Source: DASQVO01 sp035640715 (GTDB taxonomy: Bacteria > Actinomycetota > Actinomycetes > Streptosporangiales > Streptosporangiaceae). From it: a stretch of DNA of 15,180 nt. Below are positions 7,272 to 13,411 of this stretch, in pieces (position 1 is the stretch's first letter; every line of letters begins with the position of its first letter). A model generated the notes under the pieces. It was not told the DNA's origin and made no database searches. It saw nothing but the letters and a program-made list of their open reading frames with translations. The stretch spans positions 1 to 15,180 of the forward strand of contig DASQVO010000336.1 of assembly GCA_035640715.1 (NCBI GenBank). Reading direction: 5' to 3'. Made by a program: the position numbers and the translations under genes.

Positions 7272-8668
7272 AGCTGCACCGCCTTGACCTCGAGCACGTC
7301 ATCGATCCCGTAATCACCGATCTCCCGGCCTATGCCGGACTGCTTGTACCCGCCGAAGGGGGCACGCGGGTTGAACGGCGCGGCGTTCACGTCGATCTGC
7401 CCGGTGCGGATGCGCGCGGCGTAGGACAGCGCCCGGTCGGAGTCCTCGATCCACAGCGCGCCGCCGAGCCCGTAGATGGTGTTGTTGGCGAGCTCGATCG
7501 CGTGGTCGTCGGAGTCCGCGGTCAGGATGGACAGCACCGGGCCGAAGATCTCCTCCTGTGCCAGGCGTGAATCCGGGTCCACCTCGCTGTACACGGTCGG
7601 CGTCACGAAATAGCCCTTGTCGGGCAACGGCGCCGCGCCGGTCACAGCCTTCGCCGCACCCGGCTCCAGGAAGCTCTGCACCTTCTCGCGCTGCCCGGCC
7701 GAGATCAGCGGTCCGAGCCGCTCACCCGGCACATACTTGGCCGCTGCCGCAGCGGCGAGTTCCTCGGCCTGGGCCAGCCGGGCGGCGGGCACGATCAGGC
7801 GGGACAGCGCCGTGCACGTCTGCCCGCCGTTGAGGAAGCAGCTGGCCACGGTGACCTTGACCGCCTTGGCGAGCAGGTCGTCAGACACGTCGGAGAGCAC
7901 CACGCTGGCGGACTTGCCGCCCAGCTCCAGGGTCACGCCCTTGACCGTGTCCGCGGCGGCTGCCGCGACCTGACGGCCGACCGCCGTCGACCCGGTGAAG
8001 GACACGTGATCGACCAGAGGGTGACGCGTCAACTGGCCGCCGATGTCCGGCCCGGTCCCGGTTACGAGGTTGAACACACCCGGGGGGAATCCTGCCGCCT
8101 CGAAGGCGCGCGCCAGCTCGAACGCGGTCAACGGGGTGAGCTCGGCGGGCTTGAGCACCACCGTGCACCCGGCCGCCAGCGCGGGCACCACCTTGACGAT
8201 GACCTGGTGCAGCGGCAGGTTCCATGGCGTGATCGCAGCGACCACGCCGACCGGCTCGCGCAGGATCACCGAGTTGCCGAGCCGCTGCTGGAAAGGGACC
8301 TCATCCAAAGCGTCTGCGGTGCGGGTGATCACTTCGAGCGGGGTGTCCACGTGCAGCTTCCGCGCGACCGGAGGCGGCGAACCCTGCTCGCAGGTGATCA
8401 GCGCGGCGAAGGTATCCGCGCGATCGGCAATGACATCCCGCAAGCGCCGCAGCGCCGCCACCCGGTCGCCGACCGGCGTGTTCGCCCAGCCGTCGAAGGC
8501 ATCACGGGCCGCACCCACGGCCTGGTCAACCTCAGCGGGTGCGGCCTGGGCGGCGATCCCGATGATCTCCTCGGTGGCGGGGTCCTCGACCTCGCAATCA
8601 CTGCCGCCGCCGGTGACCCACTCGCCGCCGATGTAAAGCGCGGGCTCACGGATCAGTTCGGTCGTCAT
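7268..8668 (-). CDS. NAD(P)-dependent aldehyde dehydrogenase
   Basis: This 466-residue member of the aldehyde dehydrogenase superfamily oxidises an aldehyde to its carboxylic acid. Key residues are all present: Asn150 in TPWN, Lys173 and Glu176 in VLKPAE, FTGSTAVG at 224-231, the general base Glu248 in LELGGK, and the nucleophile Cys285 in GGQTC. The C-terminal segment (FNPRAPFGGYKQSGIGRE) is the usual one. The sequence is slightly shorter than the common 480-500 residues, with no missing core block. The ATG at 8668 has a clear GAGGAG ribosome site eight bases upstream and overlaps the CoxG-like stop as ATGA. Next to the alcohol dehydrogenase it forms a likely two-step oxidation pair whose acid product could feed the acyl-CoA synthetase. 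The substrate is unknown. Confidence 0.95.
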   Translation of the reverse strand: MTTELIREPALYIGGEWVTGGGSDCEVEDPATEEIIGIAAQAAPAEVDQAVGAARDAFDGWANTPVGDRVAALRRLRDVIADRADTFAALITCEQGSPPPVARKLHVDTPLEVITRTADALDEVPFQQRLGNSVILREPVGVVAAITPWNLPLHQVIVKVVPALAAGCTVVLKPAELTPLTAFELARAFEAAGFPPGVFNLVTGTGPDIGGQLTRHPLVDHVSFTGSTAVGRQVAAAAADTVKGVTLELGGKSASVVLSDVSDDLLAKAVKVTVASCFLNGGQTCTALSRLIVPAARLAQAEELAAAAAAKYVPGERLGPLISAGQREKVQSFLEPGAAKAVTGAAPLPDKGYFVTPTVYSEVDPDSRLAQEEIFGPVLSILTADSDDHAIELANNTIYGLGGALWIEDSDRALSYAARIRTGQIDVNAAPFNPRAPFGGYKQSGIGREIGDYGIDDVLEVKAVQL

Positions 8669-9426
8669 CGAGTCAGCTCCTCACTGTGGAACCGGCCCGA
8701 CGGGGCCGGGCATGACAGGTTGATCACGACAGGCTCTCCTGATAACGGGGTGCGGCGGCCTTTGCGTCCCAGAAGAATCCCGGCAATCAGCGCCAGCAGC
8801 GCTCCTACCACGGGAATCGCACGCTTGGCGAGCGTGCCGCCCACGCTGGACATGACATCCAGAGGCTCGACAGCAGCAAGATCAGCAGGCTTACCCGCGA
8901 CGGCGCGCTCGCCGTGGCCCGCGGGCGTGCCCGTCACGGCAGGCCTGCCCATCACGGCGGGCCTGGCAGCGCCGCCAGAGGCGACCTCGGCCTCCAAGCG
9001 CTGCACGAACTGCCTGAGCAGCTTGTTGCTCACGTCCGCGATCACGCCGCGCCCGAACTGGGCCACCCGTCCGGACAGGGCAAGGTCGGTGCGGACATCG
9101 ACCTTGGTGCCCTCGCCCTGCTGGGTGAGCGTGGCCGTTACAGTGGCCGCGGCGTTGCCCTGCCCGCCGACGTCCTTTCCCTCGGCACGGATCACCGCCC
9201 GGTGGGCCAGGTCATCCTTCTCCACGAACCGGGCCGTGCCCCGGTACTGCGCGGACACCGGACCGACCTTGATCTTCACCACGCCGCGGTACGCATCCCC
9301 GTCGGCACCGAGCAGCGCCGCGCCGGGCAGGCACGGAGCTACGCGCTCCAGGTCAGTCAGCACCCTCCAGGTGCCCTCGACCGGGAGATTCACGGTAAAG
9401 GTGTTCGACAGGTCCACGAATATCAC
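8665..9426 (-). CDS. CoxG-like SRPBCC-domain protein with C-terminal membrane anchor
   Basis: The first ~147 residues match the carbon monoxide dehydrogenase subunit G (CoxG) SRPBCC fold, with a typical PCLPGA motif at 31-36 and GxxAQFGRGVIADVS at 119-133. A Pro/Ala/Gly-rich linker follows (about 148-190, with loose RPAV-G repeats). A hydrophobic helix at about 203-220 (IPVVGALLALIAGILLG) comes next, then basic residues and a short tail, so it is probably anchored at the membrane. CoxG proteins accompany CO dehydrogenases and related molybdenum hydroxylases and are thought to link them to the membrane and its quinones. It is the first gene of the operon, directly beside the operator. The GTG at 9426 is poorly supported; a GTG at 9417, preceded by AGGTGAT, is an equally good start and would remove three residues. 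Confidence 0.88.
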   Translation of the reverse strand: MIFVDLSNTFTVNLPVEGTWRVLTDLERVAPCLPGAALLGADGDAYRGVVKIKVGPVSAQYRGTARFVEKDDLAHRAVIRAEGKDVGGQGNAAATVTATLTQQGEGTKVDVRTDLALSGRVAQFGRGVIADVSNKLLRQFVQRLEAEVASGGAARPAVMGRPAVTGTPAGHGERAVAGKPADLAAVEPLDVMSSVGGTLAKRAIPVVGALLALIAGILLGRKGRRTPLSGEPVVINLSCPAPSGRFHSEELTR

Positions 9427-9428
9427 CT
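9420..9428 (-). promoter_or_regulatory. Candidate ribosome binding site for a GTG start at 9417 of the CoxG-like gene
   Basis: On the minus strand AGGTGAT, which pairs with the 3' end of actinobacterial 16S rRNA, stands four bases before a GTG at 9417. The GTG at 9426 lies inside this same motif. If the site is used, the protein starts three residues later (VDLSNTF). Confidence 0.4.
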
Positions 9429-9429
9429 A

Positions 9430-9447
9430 CTAATTAACGTTAGTTAG
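9430..9447. promoter_or_regulatory. Near-palindromic operator in front of the nine-gene operon
   Basis: CTAATTAACGTTAGTTAG is an 18-bp inverted repeat with one mismatched pair. Its reverse complement differs from the copy at 11124-11141 by a single base. It lies 3-12 bases upstream of the candidate start codons of the first operon gene and beside a possible -10 box. Length, symmetry and the TetR-family gene 1.7 kb away make it a likely TetR operator. Confidence 0.75.
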
Positions 9448-9448
9448 C

Positions 9449-9454
9449 ATCGTA
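9449..9454 (-). promoter_or_regulatory. Possible -10 element of the operon promoter
   Basis: TACGAT on the minus strand lies one base upstream of the palindrome. Transcription would then start within the operator and give a leader of about 15-25 bases. No convincing -35 box is seen at 16-18 bases spacing (GTGCTA or TGCTAA only). Confidence 0.3.
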
Positions 9455-9485
9455 ACGAGGCGCCCCAGGCTTAGCACGCCGGCCT

Positions 9486-9501
9486 GGCCGATAGGTCGGC
9501 C
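9486..9501 (-). terminator. Weak hairpin after the acyl-CoA synthetase gene, possible terminator
   Basis: GGCCGA and TCGGCC form a 6-bp stem around a 4-base loop, 27 bases after the synthetase stop and before the operon promoter. There is no T-run, which is common for actinobacterial terminators but leaves the call weak. Confidence 0.3.
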
Positions 9502-9527
9502 TGCGCGATGCGCCGTCCTAGCGAGCG

Positions 9528-11081
9528 CTACAACACGTCCGGCGCCAGCCGCTCCTGAAGACGGAACCGCATGATCTTGCCCGAACCAGTACGCGGAATG
9601 GCGTCGATCTCCACGATCTCGGCCGGAACCTTGAACCTGGACAACTCACGCCCGCACAATTCGAGCAGCGCCGTGACATCGAGGGCGCCGGGGCGCTCGG
9701 GCACAACGAAGGCGACCGGTACCTCGCCGAGGTCGGCGTGCTTGCGCCCGACGACCGCCGCGTCCGCCACTCCGTCGCCCTTCAGCAGGACGGCTTCGAC
9801 CTCGGCTGGATAGATGTTCTCACCGCCCCGGATGATCAGTTCCTTGGTGCGCCCGCTGATCGTGAGAAACCCGTTGGCATCGCGGCGGCCCAGGTCGCCG
9901 GTGTGGTACCAGCCGTGCTGGAGCACCTCCGCCGTCGCCTCGGCGCGGTTGTGGTAACCCCGCATTACGTTCGGGCCGCTCACCCAGAGCTCCCCCTCTT
10001 CGCCGACCCCGACGTCCTGACCCGTCGCCGGATCGACCAGGCGCACCCCGACCCCTGGCACGGGCAGCCCGCACGAACCCGGCAGGCGGCCGCCGACCGG
10101 CCAGTTCATCGTGACCATGGTGGAGGTCTCTGTGATGCCGTAACCGTCGAGGAGCGGCACACCGAAGGCTCGCTCGAACTCGGCATTGAGCGCGGCGGGC
10201 ATGATGGCCCCGGCCGAAACGCACAACCGGAGGCTCTCGCTGCGGAAGCTGCGTCCGCGCATACTGTGCAGCAGGTACTGGAACATCGTCGGCACGCCGG
10301 GCAGGACCGTGAACGGTTCCTCCCCCAGCAACCCGAGAACCCGGGACGTGGAGAAGTACGGCAAGATCCGCTCCGTGGCACCGACCGCGAATACACCGAG
10401 GACGCACAGGTCCAGGGCATAAGAGTGAAACAACGGCAGCGGGCAGAGCACCCGGTCCCCGGCCGAGATACCGGCGATCGGCGCCCAGCATGCCGCGACG
10501 ACCCACAGGCAGCTCCGCTGCGTCAGCAGCACGCCCTTGGGCCTGCCCGTGGTACCGGAGGTATACAGCATCCAGGCGACGTCGTCGAGTTCGAGGTCAT
10601 CGCGCGGCGAAGACCCAGGCTCAGTGGCGGCAAGCTGCGCGTATGACTGAACGTCTGAAGGAGTGTTCCCGTCGGCCACCAGAACGATCGCGATATCGCG
10701 CGCCTGCTCGGCTGCCAGCGACCTCGCGTTGTCGAGATGGAGGTCGTCGGTGATCACCACCTTGGCTTCGCTGTCGGCCAGCATGTAGCCGACCTCGGCC
10801 GGTGCCGCCTGCGGGTTCGCGCAGACGCCGACAGCTCCGGCTCGTGTGATGGCCAGATAGCTTTCGGCCGTCTCGACGCTGTTCCCGAGGTAAATGAGCA
10901 CACGGTCACCGCGGGCGAGGCCCTGGCCCACGAGGTGCCCTGCGAGACGCCGGGTGCGCTCGGCCAGCTCGGCATAGGTGACCGACGACCGGTCGTCGCA
11001 GAAGGCGACCTTGTCCTGGAAACGCGACGCGTGCTCGGCCAGCATCTGAGGGATGGGACGGATCAACTCGACTCTGAGCAT
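9528..11081 (-). CDS. Acyl-CoA synthetase / AMP-dependent ligase (ANL superfamily)
   Basis: This enzyme activates a carboxylic acid with ATP to an acyl-AMP and then to the CoA thioester. From the chosen start it has 517 residues with the full set of ANL motifs. These are the P-loop YTSGTTGRPKG at 173-183, YGITE at 314-318, TGDLG at 394-398, the hinge region RGGENIYPAEVE at 418-429 and the catalytic Lys502 in RTGSGKIMR. It resembles medium/long-chain fatty-acyl or aromatic-acid CoA ligases; the substrate cannot be told. An in-frame start lies further upstream at 11117, but the ATG at 11081 has AGGAG five bases before it and is preferred. It is the only CoA-forming enzyme in the window and is probably controlled by the operator at 11124-11141, together with the nine-gene operon. 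Confidence 0.93.
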   Translation of the reverse strand: MLRVELIRPIPQMLAEHASRFQDKVAFCDDRSSVTYAELAERTRRLAGHLVGQGLARGDRVLIYLGNSVETAESYLAITRAGAVGVCANPQAAPAEVGYMLADSEAKVVITDDLHLDNARSLAAEQARDIAIVLVADGNTPSDVQSYAQLAATEPGSSPRDDLELDDVAWMLYTSGTTGRPKGVLLTQRSCLWVVAACWAPIAGISAGDRVLCPLPLFHSYALDLCVLGVFAVGATERILPYFSTSRVLGLLGEEPFTVLPGVPTMFQYLLHSMRGRSFRSESLRLCVSAGAIMPAALNAEFERAFGVPLLDGYGITETSTMVTMNWPVGGRLPGSCGLPVPGVGVRLVDPATGQDVGVGEEGELWVSGPNVMRGYHNRAEATAEVLQHGWYHTGDLGRRDANGFLTISGRTKELIIRGGENIYPAEVEAVLLKGDGVADAAVVGRKHADLGEVPVAFVVPERPGALDVTALLELCGRELSRFKVPAEIVEIDAIPRTGSGKIMRFRLQERLAPDVL

Positions 11082-11123
11082 CGACACTCCTAGTGCCCGT
11101 AAAGCCAGCATCGGCACACTACA

Positions 11124-11141
11124 CTAACTAACGCTAATTAG
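11124..11141. promoter_or_regulatory. Near-palindromic operator in front of the acyl-CoA synthetase gene
   Basis: CTAACTAACGCTAATTAG shares 17 of 18 bases with the reverse complement of the site at 9430-9447. It lies in the 104-base gap between the TetR gene and the synthetase start, 42 bases upstream of the ATG. No third copy was seen elsewhere in the window. Confidence 0.75.
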
Positions 11142-11146
11142 CGAAG

Positions 11147-11152
11147 AGTGTA
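11147..11152 (-). promoter_or_regulatory. Possible -10 element of the acyl-CoA synthetase promoter
   Basis: TACACT on the minus strand lies five bases upstream of the palindrome, with TTGTTT 18 bases further upstream as a poor -35. The -10-then-operator arrangement matches that at the nine-gene operon, so repression by blocking transcription start is plausible. Confidence 0.3.
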
Positions 11153-11185
11153 GTGAAATGGGTAACAGGGAAACAAGCCCCCTCC

Positions 11186-11794
11186 TCAGCTGAGGCCGGC
11201 TATCCGCAGGGCAAAGTCGCCGTACTTCTCGGCCACCGTCTCCGCGGACAGTGGCCCGTCCTCGCGGAACCAGCGGGCGATGCTGACACACATCTCGAGG
11301 ATCCCGAACGCGGCCAGCGTGGAGGCCTGCTCGGCGAACCTGCCCGCCTCGACACCCTCCTCGATAAGGCCTTTGATGGCCCGGGCGTGCCGCCGGCGCA
11401 ACTCGAGCACTTGCGAACGGGCGGGCTCCTCCAGGCATGCGAGGTCCCGGTTCACGATTAGCGCCTCGCGGCGATGCGTCGCGTGCCGCAGCGCGTAGAC
11501 CTTGGTGGCCCGCCTGAGCCGCTCCACCACATCGTCGACGCCGTCGACCGCTTCCACATAGTCCGCCCACACCTGCTCGGTGGTCTCCGCGACGATGTCG
11601 CGCAGCAGATCCTGCTTCGCGCGCATGTGGTTGTACAGGGAGGGTGTGCGGATGCCGAGCGCCGAGGCGATCTGGCTCAGCGCCGTACCGTGATATCCCC
11701 GCTCCGCGAACAAGGTCAGTGCCACGTCGCGCACGGCCGCCGGGCTGACGGGCGCCTTCGCCTCGGGTTGGCTGGTCGACGCCTGCGATGTCAT
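11186..11794 (-). CDS. TetR/AcrR-family transcriptional regulator
   Basis: The protein has 202 residues from the ATG at 11794. The N-terminal DNA-binding domain is clear: VRDVALTLFAERGYHGTALSQIA leads into the helix-turn-helix at about residues 38-58 (ALGIRTPSLYNHMRAK). The C-terminal helical domain would bind a small ligand and is of the type found in regulators of lipid and CoA-ester catabolism (weak inference). The frame is open for 21 further codons upstream, but the MTSQAS start fits the usual N-terminal length. It is encoded immediately upstream of the acyl-CoA synthetase on the same strand. Two near-identical palindromes precede the synthetase and the nine-gene operon, making it their likely repressor, with an acyl-CoA or pathway acid as the possible inducer. 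Confidence 0.92.
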   Translation of the reverse strand: MTSQASTSQPEAKAPVSPAAVRDVALTLFAERGYHGTALSQIASALGIRTPSLYNHMRAKQDLLRDIVAETTEQVWADYVEAVDGVDDVVERLRRATKVYALRHATHRREALIVNRDLACLEEPARSQVLELRRRHARAIKGLIEEGVEAGRFAEQASTLAAFGILEMCVSIARWFREDGPLSAETVAEKYGDFALRIAGLS

Positions 11795-12061
11795 GGCTTC
11801 ATGTTCCCAGGAGCCGGCAAGAGGACCGTACAGCACCCTGCGGGACCACTGCAGCACACTCGGGGAGCATCCGCTCAGGCCACCGTGCCCTCGATCAGTT
11901 CGGGCACTGTCTCTTCATTGGCCGGTACCCGGCGTGGCGAGAGGGCATCAGCCGGGATCGCCGCGAGCAGGTCGCGTTCCTTCGCTGCCCACCTGACGCT
12001 GGTGACTCACAGGACAGCCGCACAAGCCGCCCTTACCTGCATCCGCCGGGGCCGGCAAGCG
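11795..12061. other. Gene-free stretch upstream of the regulator
   Basis: About 270 bases lie between the TetR start and the first recognisable transposase sequence. Both strands contain open frames but none resembles a known protein. The promoter of the TetR gene should lie at its left end. No copy of the 18-bp palindrome is seen here, so autoregulation through that motif is not apparent. Confidence 0.5.
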
Positions 12062-12704
12062 TTCCGCCGCGTGCTCAAAGCCCTGAAGATCCCCAGCTCC
12101 GAAGCGGCGTACCGGCACCACGTGGCGGCAGTTCCTGCGCGCGCAGGCCGCGACGATGCTTGCCGTGGACTTCTTCCACCTGGATTGCGCCGTGACGCTC
12201 CGGCGCCTGTATTGCCTGTTCGTCATCGAGGCCGGCTCCCGCTACGTGCACATTCCCGGACTCACCGCGCACCCGGACGGGCCCGGGACCACCCAGCAGA
12301 TCCGCAATCTCCTGATGGATCCCGGCGACCGCGCCGCGCGCTTCCGGTTCCTGGTCCGCGACCGGGCCGGGCAGTTCACCGCATCGTCCGGCGCGGTTCT
12401 GGCCAGCGCGGGCATCCAGGCCGCGAAGATCCCGCCCAGGAGCCCTCGCGCGAATGCTTATGCGGAAAGGTTCGTGCTCACCGCCCGGACCGAGGTCACC
12501 GACCGGATGCTGATCTTCGGCGAGCGGCATCTGCGGCTAATCATGGCCGAGTATGCCCGGCACTACAACGGACGGCGACCCCATCGCAGCCGCGAACTCC
12601 GCCCGCCCCGGCCCGGCCACCCCGTCGCCGGCGTCTCCCAGAAGCGGATCAGACGCCGGCCCGTCCTCAGTGGCCTCCTCAACGAATACGAACGCGCCGC
12701 GTAG
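12062..12704 (+). pseudogene. Transposase with integrase-core (DDE) domain, 5'-truncated and frameshifted
   Basis: From 12156 a 182-residue frame encodes the integrase core of a widespread actinobacterial transposase. It has DFFHLD (first Asp), DRAGQF (second Asp), NAYAERF (Glu) and the usual end NEYERAA. Just upstream, FRRVLKALKIP (from 12062) is in one frame, and APKRRTGTTWRQFLRAQAATM, which should follow it directly, is in another. One base appears to be missing in the C-run at 12091-12094. Before about 12060 the N-terminal helix-turn-helix part of such transposases is not found, so the 5' third is lost. The catalytic triad is intact but the gene cannot make a full protein. IS481/IS3-like family placement is by recalled similarity. 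Confidence 0.85.
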
Positions 12705-12741
12705 AAGCCCAGATCAAGGCCGGTGGCCGAGTTCTGGAACC

Positions 12742-12783
12742 CCACAGGCAGCGCACAAGCAGGTAGACGACCGAGAAGATCAC
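12742..12783 (-). pseudogene. N-terminal transposase fragment (IS remnant)
   Basis: On the minus strand, GTG at 12783 begins VIFSVVYLLVRCLW. This resembles the first residues of another actinobacterial integrase-core transposase, whose proteins typically start with a similar FSVVYLLVRCLLG stretch. Similarity stops after about 15 residues. It lies head-on against the end of the preceding plus-strand transposase pseudogene, about 40 bases away. The call is short and based on recalled similarity. Confidence 0.4.
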
Positions 12784-12838
12784 CCAGCGATGATCTCCAA
12801 CCTGACAGGCCGCCGAGGCGAGATCGAGTAATCGAGCC

Positions 12839-12952
12839 CTACAGGTGCCGCAGGGCAAGTACCTCGATGTCCTTGCCCCGGTCACTCATCGGCAGCAGGC
12901 GCAGGAGCATGCAGGTGGTGGTCGCGGCGAGGTAAGCCAGGCGTTGCAGCAC
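12839..12952 (-). pseudogene. N-terminal fragment of a second, different transposase (IS remnant)
   Basis: From GTG at 12952 the minus strand reads RLAYLAATTTCMLLRLLP followed by MSDRGKDIEVLALRHL and a stop at 12839. This is the typical N-terminus of integrase-core transposases that continue LALRHQITVLERQL. The match ends exactly at LRH, so the remaining ~300 residues are gone. It stands between the previous fragment and the truncated transporter and probably marks the element that removed the transporter's 5' part. Confidence 0.6.
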
Positions 12953-12989
12953 GACAGGTCATCATGCCGTCCCTGCCCTGCTCAGGCGA

Positions 12990-13387
12990 AGATAGCGGGA
13001 CGGGTTGGACTGGGCATGGACCGCATGCACCGCAAGGCCATCTGGGCCTTCGCCGGTTTCGCCATCGCGGCGATCTTCCTGCTGCTGGCGAAGGTGATCC
13101 CCTCAGTCGGCTTCCAACTCGCAGCAGTCATCGTCGCCATCGTCGGCATTGAGGGCCTCACCACGCTGGCCGGCCAGGGTGTGCTTCACAGCATGGCGCC
13201 CGCACGACGGATGGGCCGGGCGAACGGGGTGATGTCCGGTGTCGCCACCTTCGTCGGGGCGTTCGGCGCACTCATCATTGGTGCGCTCATCGGCGTGGGT
13301 GGCTTCACCGCCGCCTTCACGTTCTTGATCGTGGTCTTCGTCATCGGCGCTGGGCTGTGCATGCTGCTGGACGGCCTAAAGTACTGA
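12990..13387 (+). pseudogene. MFS transporter, C-terminal remnant
   Basis: The frame reads KIAGRVGLGMDRMHRKAIW, a cytoplasmic-loop motif of the major facilitator type. Four hydrophobic helices follow, at about 13043-13105, 13106-13175, 13220-13300 and 13307-13375, and the protein ends at 13387. This corresponds to the last four of 12 helices. The first two thirds of the transporter are missing, and the sequence upstream of about 12990 is IS debris. An ATG at 13016 could still start a 123-residue peptide, but it would not be a working transporter. It lies 24 bases before the aldolase-family gene on the same strand, so the two once probably formed an uptake-plus-enzyme unit. Confidence 0.75.
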
Positions 13388-13411
13388 CCAATCCCAGGAA
13401 AGAGAGCGGCC

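Larger units (their letters stand above)
11117..11155. repeat. 8-bp inverted repeat enclosing the second operator
   Basis: CACTACAC at 11117-11124 and GTGTAGTG at 11148-11155 are perfect inverted copies 23 bases apart. The right arm overlaps the possible -10 box and the left arm touches the palindrome. It could extend the regulator binding site or form a hairpin between the TetR gene and the synthetase gene. Confidence 0.5.

Noticed and set aside
213..9426. True aerobic CO dehydrogenase operon (coxMSL with coxG)
   Set aside because: The active-site loop lacks the Cys of form I CoxL, gene order differs, and no coxD, coxE or coxF-like genes are present.
8006..9433. 475-codon plus-strand frame opposite the aldehyde dehydrogenase and CoxG-like genes
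   Set aside because: Antisense shadow; Arg/Ser/Pro-rich with no motifs.
12091..12094. Programmed ribosomal frameshifting in the first transposase
   Set aside because: The shift needed is +1 in a C-run rather than the -1 slippery A-run known from IS3 elements, and the 5' part of the gene is missing anyway.
11474..12766. 430-codon plus-strand frame opposite TetR and running into the transposase remnant
   Set aside because: Fusion of TetR antisense, unrelated intergenic sequence and an out-of-frame part of the transposase; only the short FRRVLKALKIP stretch is meaningful.
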